Shown: positions 20,301 through 30,600 of the stretch, one piece after another | Layout: the number at the start of each line of letters is the position of its first letter | Position numbering within the stretch: position 1 is the stretch's first letter | DNA from: Ptychodera flava | Lineage: Eukaryota; Hemichordata; Enteropneusta; Ptychoderidae | Reading direction: 5' to 3' | Length of the DNA stretch: 64,000 nucleotides | Assembly: GCF_041260155.1 (NCBI RefSeq) | Contig: NC_091938.1 | Location: 13,421,428 to 13,485,427, forward strand | Made by a program: the position numbers and the translations under genes | The notes under the pieces: generated by a model | What the model was told of the DNA's origin: nothing | The model's input: only the letters and a program-made list of their open reading frames with translations | Databases searched by the model: none

Positions 20301-23056
20301 CATTTTTTGTCAGGCCATCCTGAAATGAGATGTCAACGAATTGTCTACCTTCATCAGCACATGTGTCACAAATAGTTATATTTTTATTAGTCCCCGCGGA
20401 CGAAGTCCGGCGGGGACTTATAGATTGGGTCCCGTCCGTGTGTCCGTCCTTCCGTCCGTCCGTCATCAACAGTTTCTCAGACACTGCTAAACCAATTTTG
20501 TTCAAACTTGGCACAAAGGCATAGCACTATGACCTACAGATGCACGTCGATTTATTTTGTGATACGATCCAATATGGGCACGAGATGGCCATTTTATTGC
20601 GATTTTTCATGTCTTTGGACCATAACTCAGACATCCTTGAGCACATTCTGCTCAAACTTAGCACAAAGGCATAACACTATGGCTTTCATATCCATGTCAA
20701 ATTATTTCGCGATATGTTTCAACATGGGCGTGTGGCGGCCATTTTGTTGCGATTTTTCATGTCTTTGGACCATAACTCAGACATCCTTGAACAGATTCTG
20801 TTCAAACTTGCCACAAAGGTATAACACTATGGCCTAAATATGCATGTCAAATTATTTTGTGATACAATCCAATATGGCCACGAGGCGGCCATTTTGTTTG
20901 CGATTTTTCGTGTCTTTGAACCATAACTCAGACATCCTTGAACCGATTCTGTTCAAATTTGGCACAAAAGCAAAACATCATGTCCTTCATATGAACACCA
21001 ATTTACTTCATGATATGATCCAATATGGCCGACAGGCGGCCATTTTTTTGCGATTTTTTCATGTCTTTGAACCATAACTCAAACATCCTTGAACCGATTT
21101 GGTTCAAACTTGGCACAAAGGCAAAGCACAATGGCATACATATGCATGTATCAATTAACCTTGCGATAGGATCCAATATGGCTGCAGAACTGCCATTTTG
21201 TTGGAATTTTGCATGTCTTTGAATCGTAATTCAAAGGTCATTACACCCATTTTGTCCAAACTTGGCACAAAGATCAAGCACTATGGCATACATGTACATG
21301 TCAATTTACTTCGTGACATGTTCCAATATGGCTGCCAGATTGTCATTTTTTTCCAATATTGCTGTCAGATGGTCATTTTTGGATTTTTTCATGTCTTTGA
21401 GGCTTAATCATATGCAAATATTCTTTAACCAATGTTGTTGAGACTTGGTACAAAGATAAAGTACTATGGCATACATATGCATGTCTACTAATTTTGTGCT
21501 ATGATCCATATGGCCAATAGACAGCCATTTGATTAAAATTTTGGTGTGATTTTTTTATGTCTTTGAAACATACACATAGGTCACTGTCCCTTGATGGACT
21601 GATTTTGTTCAAACGTGATACGAAGATAAAATACTATGGCTGCATTCTTGTGCACATTAATTTGTTTCATTACATGATCCGAAATGGCTGATTACAACAA
21701 CATACCCGATCCCATACCATTTCAAAAATTCCACCAAACCTTGTGTATAATATGTGCCATCATGACACTGGAGGCAGTAAGGGCATCGTTGTGTGTGATG
21801 TAATCAAAAGTTCCTTGAGTGGTCATTACCGGCAGAGATGAGTCATTTATTGAACGTTCCTCAGATTACTTTATTATGCAAGTCACAGGCCTGATGTACC
21901 CGTTGCATCAATGTCATTCCACAGCTACCTAGACCACAGCTACCTAGACACCAAAGATTATAACAAAATGGACAAGCGGGGACTGTGTCATCAACGATGA
22001 CTTGTAAGACAACTGAGCTCTGTCGGCCATTGGATTGCTTGTAATGTTCAATTTCTTTGGTTCAGGTCAAAGTCTAATATAACAATTGAGTTTCCAGGAT
22101 GAAACAAGTTTGTGAAAATATCAGCACTATGATTTTACTCGCTAGTATTTACATGAAATTTTTACTTTCAACGCTCAAATTTCAAAGACAATTACACCAG
22201 TAATGTTCCACAGTTTGGTTCAGAAGTGGCTTAAGGCATCTCTGTCATATGTCATTTATGCTTTATACACTTGCTCTTTTTTATAGATCGAAAGATTAGT
22301 ATACTGTGATATCTAGTAAGTTTTGTATGCTCAAACTGTGTGGTTATTGTAGCGTAAATATTTAGCAGAAATTCGTTTATTGCAATAAATTTCATGCAGT
22401 ACTTTTTATCAGAATATAAACACTTCAGATTATGACAGAGGAAAACAATATTGTTTTATTGTTTTTTTTTCAGAGTCTGGAAACACTCGATAATGGTAAA
22501 CCATTTCATGTTGCCCATGCTGCTGATCTAAGCCTGTCAATTAAATGTCTGAGGTAAGATGAAATGTGCCATAGTTTGAAGATACAAAAGAGAATGAAAT
22601 CAATACCTTTTTTCACAAAGTTGAATTTTGTGTAAATCTTGTTTGTGCTCATGACATCACCAAAGATACGAGACATTCAAGTTCAAAACGAGCCCAAGTT
22701 CAGAATAGTTATCAATAGCTGAATGTAATCTTTAGTATTTTAAGAATAAATGTTCCCATATTCATGCAATTGATTTTCATGTACAAGATGATAAATCTAT
22801 TTGATTTTGTGAAAGGTGCTTTGATATTGCGACTGTACGAAAACCTGTCGAAAACCTATGTAACTGATGTAACAACAGACTTATATGGTTTGTGTTGAGT
22901 GTATGGTTTGTATTGTATGCTTACTGGTGAGTACATTATTGAGAGCAAAAAGACAAGATTGGGACACACATTTTCTTCTTTCAATAATTGTTTGTTTTCT
23001 TTACAGGTATTACGCTGGTTGGACTGATAAGATTCACGGCAAAACAATTCCAATTG
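5267..23056 (+). CDS. ALDH2-like: ALDH2-like aldehyde dehydrogenase, N-terminal exons only
   Basis: The gene spans four + strand exons: 5267-5371, 14719-14860, 22474-22553 and 23007-23056. ALDH1/ALDH2 enzymes oxidise aldehydes (acetaldehyde, retinal) with NAD+ as tetramers, ALDH2 in mitochondria and ALDH1A in cytosol. The peptides [49 protein letters not shown] and [17 protein letters not shown] are family hallmarks of the N-terminal NAD-binding region and resemble ALDH2 more than ALDH1A1. Exon lengths of 105 bp, 141 bp (with one extra base here) and 80+50=130 bp match the conserved layout, the last being split by an additional intron at LR/YY. The start exon is not seen. All exons after TIPID, including those for the Glu and Cys catalytic residues, are missing before the gap at 25692. 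It may be a truncated copy, or a real gene broken by misassembly. Confidence 0.85.
5552..7268. mobile_element. TTAA-flanked inverted-repeat transposon, about 1.7 kb
   Basis: The termini are TTAAAGGAACAAA at 5552 and, inverted, TTAAAAGGACAAA ending at 7268. Imperfect inverted arms of about 190-210 bp continue inward; both contain GTTTGATACGAGATAC, ATGTTGAAAGA and GGTCCCTCTATCACCGGTC. The interior (about 5760-7050) shows no transposase-like frame. The open frame 5621-5947 lies mostly inside the left arm and is not a gene. It sits in an ALDH intron. Confidence 0.65.
7440..7700 (-). pseudogene. LINE reverse-transcriptase C-terminal remnant
   Basis: The minus strand around 7690-7500 translates to a stretch containing [16 protein letters not shown], followed by TERQQLM. 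This matches the E-x-HFL-x-C-x-x-(F/Y)-x-x-R signature that closes the reverse transcriptase ORF of many CR1/RTE/L1-type LINEs. Upstream and downstream frames are broken by stops, so this is a fossil. The exact clade cannot be told. Confidence 0.45.
7701..9553. other. ALDH intron sequence
   Basis: No gene supported. It contains a poly-G run of about 13 bases near 8981-8993 and AT-rich low-complexity tracts near 9225-9345. Open frames at 7789-8046 (-), 8393-8584 (-) and 8786-9050 (both strands) have no recognisable motifs. Confidence 0.4.
11043..11860. mobile_element. Foldback-type transposon with 9-bp TSD
   Basis: An 818-bp element with near-perfect inverted termini of about 64 bp starting TAGTCTGGTTCCCTGACCC. 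TGCCAATAC (11034-11042 and 11861-11869) flanks both sides; the same sequence occurs once in the uninterrupted arm of the host element, which proves the insertion and gives a 9-bp duplication. Nine base pairs and long inverted repeats suit Mutator-like or foldback elements. A second inverted pair lies at the centre (11429-11463 with 11525-11566). No transposase is encoded. Confidence 0.8.
11763..11792. repeat. Perfect 12-bp stem-loop
   Basis: CCATCTTGAACA (11763-11774) pairs exactly with TGTTCAAGATGG (11781-11792) across a 6-nt loop. It lies just inside the right terminal repeat of the foldback element, and the left arm lacks it. Confidence 0.7.
12002..13320. other. Interior of the 4.1-kb element
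   Basis: Unique-looking sequence between the nested transposons and the right TCTAC array. Small open frames at 12459-12855 and 13053-13244 carry no recognisable motif. Confidence 0.35.
13663..14514. other. ALDH intron sequence
   Basis: AT-rich sequence without a supported gene or repeat boundary. Confidence 0.35.
14515..14700 (-). repeat. Hairpin-CTAA element fragment, copy 2
   Basis: TTAG at 14515-14518 (CTAA on minus) is followed by a TTTGG ... ACCAAA inverted pair and by the same leader as copy 1 (GTATGTCCGCCCAACTCAAAAACTCC, in pieces). Only the leader and the first part of a repeat unit remain. The next ALDH exon starts 19 bases later, so this copy abuts the splice acceptor. Confidence 0.55.
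14719..14860 (+). CDS. ALDH2-like: ALDH exon b (ADVDKA ... LADLMERD), one base out of frame
   Basis: The exon is preceded by TTTTTAACAG and encodes a continuation of the ALDH fold ([36 protein letters not shown]). Family members have a 141-bp exon ending in a Leu-Ala codon pair just before a GT donor. Here the frame stays open after ERD but shifts: the four bases at about 14844-14847 are one too many, after which Ile-Tyr-Leu-Ala codons lead directly to GTAGTG at 14861. The exon is therefore 142 bp and would frameshift the message. A sequencing indel or a pseudogene lesion are both possible. Confidence 0.82.
14861..17327. other. ALDH intron with GC-richer segment
   Basis: About 15340-17170 is visibly richer in GC and in ACGT/TACGT words than its surroundings. 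It repeats variants of GACTTGGCAGGA on both strands (for example 15956, 16834 inverted, 17149). A perfect 12-bp palindrome AGCTCCGGAGCT lies near 15342. Open frames (15362-15664, 16059-16280, 16309-16599) have no recognisable domains. From about 17200 the tandem-repeat family begins. Confidence 0.4.
17328..20386 (-). repeat. Hairpin-CTAA tandem-repeat element, copy 3 (long)
   Basis: On minus this ends in a near-perfect 25-bp palindrome (17332-17356) and CTAA (17328-17331). A GTATGTATGT/GTCCGTC leader follows on plus, then roughly 15-20 degenerate units of about 130-145 bp. The recurring words are TTTTTGGTCAAAAAAT, CTGATAGCTTTGATATTTGGTATACAGG (in parts) and AATCTGCAATTTTGTATTTTTGGG. The tail segment seen in copy 1 appears at 19548-19630 and again at 20310-20386. 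Apparent small proteins arise from repeat units and are not genes. Confidence 0.65.
20387..21984 (-). repeat. Hairpin-CTAA tandem-repeat element, GC-hairpin family
   Basis: TTAG at 20387-20390 leads into a strong GC hairpin, AGTCCCCGCGGAC ... GTCCGGCGGGGACT (20389-20418), then CCGTCCGT-rich leader sequence. About eight degenerate units of about 150 bp follow, each with AAACTTGGCACAAAGGC, a CCAATATGG segment and TCATGTCTTTG. Unit starts are near 20503, 20655, 20803, 20955, 21107, 21259, 21441 and 21614. The far end carries GCGGGGACT (21976-21984), the inverse of the first nine bases. Because units are near multiples of three, they create repeated open frames (20508-20837 and others) that look like proteins but are not. 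Confidence 0.7.
21985..22473. other. ALDH intron sequence
   Basis: AT-rich intron ending in a polypyrimidine tract (T-run at 22460-22470) and CAG. Nothing else seen. Confidence 0.5.
22474..22553 (+). CDS. ALDH2-like: ALDH exon c ([11 protein letters not shown] ... KCL)
   Basis: An 80-bp exon between TTTTTTTTTCAG and GTAAGA. It starts in phase 0 and ends with two bases of the next codon. It encodes [20 protein letters not shown] and SIKCL; the ETLDNGKP motif is typical of ALDH2/ALDH1B. In vertebrates this exon and the next form one 130-bp exon. Confidence 0.88.
23007..23056 (+). CDS. ALDH2-like: ALDH exon d ([17 protein letters not shown])
   Basis: A 50-bp exon between TTTCTTTACAG and GTATGG. 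Its first base completes the Arg codon begun in the previous exon. It encodes [16 protein letters not shown] and the first base of the following Asp codon, the usual ALDH1/2 junction. The expected next exon (the cofactor-binding PWNFP region) is not found in the 2.6 kb before the gap. Confidence 0.88.
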
Positions 23057-23945
23057 GTATGGATCATATTTGAATTTTGACTACATGTATTTGTGACTTC
23101 CTAGTTTTAGCTCAAAACATGAAATCTTTTAATTCCAGAAGTGATAGTCTGTAATATGGATTGTGATTACTTATGAAATCTGACATGTGCATAAAAGTAA
23201 TGATCGAATTACAGACAAAGGTAGCCTTTCGATTAGTTTTCTGTTCCATGAATTTTGAAAATTCTGAGAATGAATCATCAACTCACATAATAATCTTCAT
23301 GACAAAATGAGTGTGCAAGCCAAACTGTAAACACAGCTCAAAGCAGCATCAGATCAATAAGGTGAATTTTCTTAAAACTTTGAGTGAGTTTATACAAATT
23401 AAATGTGGACCAAGATATAAGGGAGTGTCTTTTTATGGCTGGCTTAGTATGAGTCTCATCCTGGTCGTAAAGCAACCGATAGTGGGAATTTCAAGTTAAC
23501 TTTAAAATGTTTCTGGCTAGATGCAGTGATTTCTGTTGTAGCATGTATACTTTGTACTTCTTAGGGACAGTCTCAGATTGTTGCATAAGTTCAAGAAACG
23601 AAATTCCTTGGTTTATATCAAAACCCCCTCCCCCTAAATGAAAGTTCAAATGAGAGTACAATGTAGCATTTTGCTATTTAGCTACTGAAGAATATCTTTC
23701 CCCTGACCACATTACATCGTCAAGTAATCGATCAAATTTGAGTACTAACCGACATAAGTGTATCGCGAACGGGTTGGAAATACTAAGTTACAACAAAATT
23801 TGCTCATACGAGTGTGCAGTTTTTGTTAATTTTTACACACAATGTAAAGAGAACTTGTAACAAAAAAATAAAAGAGCAAAAGTGAAGTTCACTAATTGAA
23901 TGGAGGTCAAACCCCCTCCCCCTGTAAACAAATAAATTTTGCTTT
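23057..23945. other. Sequence after last visible ALDH exon
   Basis: No ALDH exon or other gene is recognisable here on either strand. AT-rich, with two CCCCCTCCCCC-type runs near 23625 and 23915. Confidence 0.5.
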
Positions 23946-24903
23946 TTAGCTCCTCTGTCAGCGACGCGGAGCTTATCAAATAGGTTGATTATCCGTCGTC
24001 GTCCGGCGTCCGGCGTCATCCGTCAACAATTGCCTTCTCCTCTGAAACCACGAGTCCAATTGCTTTGAAATTTTATATGCAGTTCACTTGGGGTGACCTC
24101 ATTTCAGTTTGTTCAAATCATGGTGAAATTTGCATATTTGTATTTTTGGGGCATTTTTTAGTGTTTTTGGTAAAAAAATCTTCTTCTCTGAAACCGCTCG
24201 TCCGATTGCTTTGAAATTTGATATGCAGTTTGCTTAGGGTGACTTAAATCAGATTTCTTCAAATGGTAGTGAAATTTGCATATTTGTATTTTAAAGACAA
24301 TTTTTGTCATTTTTGGTGAAAAAATCTTTAAAAATCTTCTTCTTCAATACTACTGGTCAGATAGCTTTTATATTTGGTACATATGTCCCTAGGGATGACC
24401 TATTTCAGATTTGTTCAAATTGTACAGAAATATGCAAATTTGCATTTTTAAGGCAATTTTTGCCGTTTTGGTCAAAAAATGTATTTCTCAAAAAGTACTG
24501 GTCTGATAGTTTTGAAATTTGGTATATACAGGTTTCTATAGATGAACTAAGTAATATATATTGAATTTCTGATGAAATCTGTAATTTTGTATTTTTGGGG
24601 CAATTTTTGCCATTTTTGGTCAAAAAATGTGTATTTCCAAAACTACTCATCTGATAGCTTTGAAATTTGGTATAGAGGTTTCTACAGATGAACTAAATGA
24701 TATTTATGGAAATAATGATGAAATCTGCAATTTTGTAATTTTGGGGCAATTTTTGCCATTTTTGGTCAAAAAATGTGTTTCTCATAAAGTACTGGTCTGA
24801 TAGCTTTGAAATTGGTTACAGGTTTCTACAGATAAGCTTAGTATATATTATTGAATTTCTGATGAAATCTGTAATTTTGTATTTTTTGGGGCAATTTTTG
24901 CCA
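23946..24903 (-). repeat. Hairpin-CTAA tandem-repeat element, copy 4
   Basis: TTAG at 23946-23949, then the inverted pair AGCTCC (23948-23953) and GGAGCT (23968-23973), then a GTCGTCCGGCGTCCGGCGTC leader. Units of about 130-140 bp like those of copy 3 follow (TTTTTGGTCAAAAAATCTTCTTC, CTGATAGCTTTGAAATTTGG) until the poly-T tract. This head differs in sequence from copies 1-3 but has the same plan. Confidence 0.62.
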
Positions 24904-25691
<788 letters not shown>

Positions 25692-25791
25692 NNNNNNNNN
25701 NNNNNNNNNNNNNNNNNNNNNNNNNNNNNNNNNNNNNNNNNNNNNNNNNNNNNNNNNNNNNNNNNNNNNNNNNNNNNNNNNNNNNNNNNNN
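25692..25791. other. Assembly gap (100 N)
   Basis: Exactly 100 Ns, the usual placeholder for a gap of unknown size. The missing ALDH exons and the terminal exons of the MyRIP-like gene could lie here, or the two sides may not be true neighbours. Confidence 0.95.
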
Positions 25792-27043
25792 CCTGGTTCA
25801 GCATACTAGTTTTTTCAAACGAATCAGATATCCATTCTCGTAGCAGTTCGAAAGTAAAATACTCTCAGACTTGAGAAATATGTGCATTTTTTTAGACTTC
25901 CAATACATTTGCTTTACGCTTGAAGTTTAGCAAGCGAAGCTCGGCCCTCGGACAGCGCACAGCGTATCAATGGCGCTCGGGTCAGGGGTCATCATCAAAG
26001 ACGTCAGTGTGTATTCACAGCAAGCTTGCCATGGATCGCGGAAATCACGGATCATAAATCCAAATGTTCACGTCTCTATTTAATGTAAACAGAACCGTAA
26101 AATATCAAATGTATACCATTTTGATATGGAGAAACATCTTTTTGTTTCACTGACGATCAAGTTAAATGCTCAAATATCGCGACAAGACTTAGCGTATTTG
26201 CACGATGTGAATGCGGAACTAGGCGACTCAGCGGACGAGCGAGCGCCTTCTCTGAAAGTCCGATGTCACGTTACAATACACCACGGTCCGTGATACACTG
26301 AAAATTGTCGCGAATTTATATTTAAGGAAGCCAATTCACACAAGTTTCTAACGCCAGTAAAGGTATTTTCTTGTTGGCAGCAATACACCACGAACAGTTT
26401 CGCTATTCAGGTGTGCCTTACCATGGATGTAAAAAATAGATAATCCATGGCCTTACTCGCTCTACGTTCTAAAAAATGCCATGTGTATGCATGCCGCTAC
26501 CTTCCTTTCCAAAATAATCTTTCTTTCCATTTCATAGCTTTACTTGCGCGTAGAATGTGTGTTGTAGGGGTGGTTCCCCCCATATTGGTGGAGCAGCCAA
26601 AGTCAAAAAGGAAAGTTTGCCGTTTTTGCTTAGTTTCACAGTCACTACGATCCTTCAGTGTTGACGATGATATGGCTGTCACTGCACGGAGTTATCACAC
26701 ATTGCGCGTAGTCAAACCCAAAACTTCGCAACATTTTAGTCAACTAGTCATGATATACATGCGGTACTATTAATTTGTGAGTTATTTCGTTACAATTTAT
26801 TCATACTGTATGTGTTACAAATAGGATCTCCTGACGCATAAGGTCGGGAATGTAGAGAGATAAAGCATGACGTCTCAAGTTGAATGCAGGACATCGATGT
26901 GCGCGCGGACAGACAAAGTGATGACGTCATAGTGCAATTTTCGATTCGCAAGTTTGGCTAACTTTTGCCAAAATCTTCTCGCCAAACGCTACTTTTTTCT
27001 CGCATTTGCGATTGGCGATGGCGAGCGGGCAGCGGAAACACTG
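25792..27043. other. Non-genic stretch after the gap
   Basis: GC is higher than on the left side of the gap, with words such as AGCGAAGCTCGGCCCTCGG and GACGTCA. No ALDH exon and no convincing exon of the minus-strand gene was found. The frame 26447-26773 (+) has no recognisable domain. Confidence 0.4.
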
Positions 27044-27224
<181 letters not shown>

Positions 27225-27620
27225 GCATACATGAGACAACCAGAGTGGAAAAGAAAAATATGCTTGAACTTGACCAAACCATGGTCTCTATGTCTTTGAA
27301 AGCCTTAAATATAATTCTTTGAAGTACAATTGTATCTCAAACTGTTTACCATTAAACTCAATTGTGACAACAGTCTACAAATTTCAGACTTTGTTTACAA
27401 TTTGTCTAGTTTACATTACATAAACTTTTTCTCATCATGTGTATATTTTATTCGTCATCCCGTGAGGCATATACACAAGTCTGAACAAAATCAGAGAAAG
27501 AAAGAAATTATCTAAGATTTGCATCACAAGCAAACGTATGCTTGCAGGCTTCATTTAGATCTGACATTTTAAAAACACATCGATACCTTGACCCCTTGAC
27601 CTTTCACCCTTGACACTTAC

Positions 27621-27695
27621 TTCATTTTCTCTGTTGTCTACAGTAGCTTCGAGTAGTTCCTCTTCCAGTGCTTGTACATCATCTACAAGCTGCTC
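27621..27695 (-). CDS. MYRIP-like: MyRIP-like exon, coiled coil (EQLVDDVQALEEELL)
   Basis: A 75-bp exon (25 codons, phase 0 at both ends) between GTTAG and GTAAGTG. It encodes EQLVDDVQALEEELLEATVD and NRENE, an acidic heptad-like helix. It is assigned to the MyRIP-like gene by strand, phase and style. It is the most 3' exon I can find. Confidence 0.65.
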
Positions 27696-30600
27696 CTAAC
27701 ATCGAAAAGAAAGAAAAAATTGCTGAAGCTTAAAACAACAGAACTTAAATATTATCTAAAATCTTTTTTGCTTCATTTCTTACTCCATATACAGTATTAT
27801 ACTTAATCTATCATAGATTTTGTGAACTGTGATACATTCATTAATTTCCGGTTAGATATTTGATTGCCTATTTATCACTGAGTTAGGGGGTCTGAACTGA
27901 AGCAGCAGACGACCAATATTCAAATTTAATTTTCAGTCTCGTTTCTCTAAACACCCTTAAGGTCATAAAACTCATCAAATTTCTGTTACAGTCTTAATGT
28001 CATGTCTTAATATCTCAAAGAATTGATAATTCTCAAGGAGACAATCATTCCATTTAAGTTCATCACGTCTAAAGGAGAACACCACAAAATTCATGGACCA
28101 TGTTTATTGTTTTCGCATATCGACACTTAAAATGTTGATGGCCATACAGGCTGTGTGTGCTGATATATACTGGACACTCAGGTGCAGCAAAGAGAAAAAT
28201 TCAAAAATTGCCCTTTTTTTCACTTATAATAGTTCTACTTTTCAAGCTTATCTGCTTAATTGAAATTAGGTTTTAAAATGGAGCCATTCAAAGTCTGGGA
28301 ATAATACTAAAATAAAATATGCTGATTTTAAAAAGTTCTAATTATGAAGATTTGTCAAAAGAGAAAGATCTGGTTTAATTTCTGTTGTTTTCTTGGAATA
28401 AAAATAAACTTGAATATTTCTTGGCGACACAGTATTTACACGTAATGAAAGTTTCTATTTTTAAAAAAACAATTTTTTCACTTTTTTTCCAGTATTTTAC
28501 ACAGCGAATGTAATTAATTATCTCTAAGGTGGCTACTTAGACCCGGTTTACGAAGAATGAGTTCAGTAAAGGTGAAAACAAATGTGAATACTCTAATGAC
28601 AATATATGAGATTTAGAATATAGAGATATTACTAATTGAAGAACTGAAAATGTAATACTTATTCATTGAAAAGTAAGGTCATTTCAAAATTTTTCAACGA
28701 CTAAATATGATATTTTTATATCCCTATTTATTATGAAATAAAGAATACATTATTTGAAAAAAATTTTTACAAGATTTAGGTACAATGTAGCATTTCTGTT
28801 GCGCCAACAATTACAGGCAAATAAATATTATATACATAATCTAAAGGTTACCTGTGGCCTTTTGGCAGGTTTTTCTGGTTCGCTTTCCGCACCACTCTCC
28901 ATGCTCGTCTGGAAGTCAGAATCAGAAACTGAATCACAATGAAGAACCTATCTTCTTTTCTTTGACAAAGCACAGTGAGTCATTAATACCTGTCCATCGT
29001 AAAATTGTTATGGCCGACGGACAAAATTTTAGGATGTATAATATATGTCTGGAGGACAATGTTGTCATCATAAATATGGAAACTAAATCTGCCAGTCAAG
29101 ATTAGTCACACTGGAGCAAAAAATAAAATCCTCCCAACACAGGAATGGGAGGCTTGGCATGAACAACTTTGTTTAACGTGCCCATCTGGTTTTATTGCTG
29201 AACGACAACTGAGCAATTTGTGCTGGAATCAATACTAAGAGACAGGCATTAACTTGGATAATTTCGCACACTGCACTACCTGAGACAATGTTTTTTTTGA
29301 ATAGCATCCTCACTAACAGGTTAACTGAGAATTATAGAAAAATCTATACTAGGATCTGTGAGCTGATTGAATTCTAAATGACTTAATATTTAAAGCCTTA
29401 TATCACTCCGCTCAAGGATATGCCTATTGTTAGGTTTGGGTAAAAGTGTTGGGTGGCGTATCCTCAGCGAAGCACAAGCCAGTCGTACATGTTGGGAAGG
29501 GTGGGTGGGTAAGGGCCAGTTTACTGGTTAGCCGGCACAAACACACCCTATAGTCCTGCATATAGTATGGCCATACGTAACCTTAAGTTGGTCAATTGCA
29601 AAGGAGGGAGAACATGCGGCTGTGTTGCTTCCTATTTATACCTACTAATTTGCATGTTGCGCATTGATATCGCTGCGTGATGCGGCTTTGAATAACTTAA
29701 TATTTAAAGCCTTATCACTCCGCTCAAGGATATGCCTATTGTTAGGTTTGGGTAAAAGTGTTGGGTGGCTAACCTGTCGTCAAGCACTTTACCCTATCGT
29801 ATATGCATATACGTATGTACAATATATATGTATTTATAGAGAGGACTATATGAACTTTGCCTTTACGAACTAGCTTATCCTCCCATGCCTTAAAGACACC
29901 ATTATCACCACACATAACACAGTCAGGAGACAAAGAGATGCTTTTACATATGCATTTATTCGCTTCCTTAGAATTGTTCTTCAGAATTGGTTTCCACGTA
30001 CAGCCTAAGAAATCATACAATCCGTCGACTGCCTATGTAGTGTAATACGTCCCTCCCAAATAGAAAGCAAGATTATTAAAGTCCTACGTGAACTTCATCT
30101 TACAATCAAATCGCATATTTCAAATATTATCATTTCCAAACGCTCTAGTGAAACCAACCAGGTTATTCATTGAGTGATATGCCTCTATATTATTATAATC
30201 TGGCGCATCAACCATTTTCGCTAGATTATCTGCTGGTGCCCCAACTTTTGTAACTTTTGCCAGTTGCATGTAGTAGAGCGCCGTGTCCTCTGCTCGCCAA
30301 CCTACATGGCTCATCAAGGATTGGATGTCCGAGCCAGCCATAGACAAAGAGATTGCACAGGCACTCCTACACCCATGTGGGGTTTCGCCGGAATCTATTC
30401 CAGTCTCTTGCAGGTATGTCTTAAGGCGATGATATACTAATTGGGACGATACGGGTTTTGCTCGACGGTGCCCTGGGCGTGGGTGGGCCGAAATAAATAT
30501 CCCGTTATTAGATTAACCCGATAGCCATACTCAAATCGAAGTATGCCTCCACTGTAGTGACTGGGCACATGAGAGCATCCGCACACCTTTTGATTGCAAA

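Noticed and set aside
20389-21984. Calling the AGTCCCCGC / GCGGGGACT pair a DNA-transposon terminal inverted repeat
   Set aside because: Only nine bases match, no target duplication is visible, and the hairpin-CTAA end explains the left boundary better.
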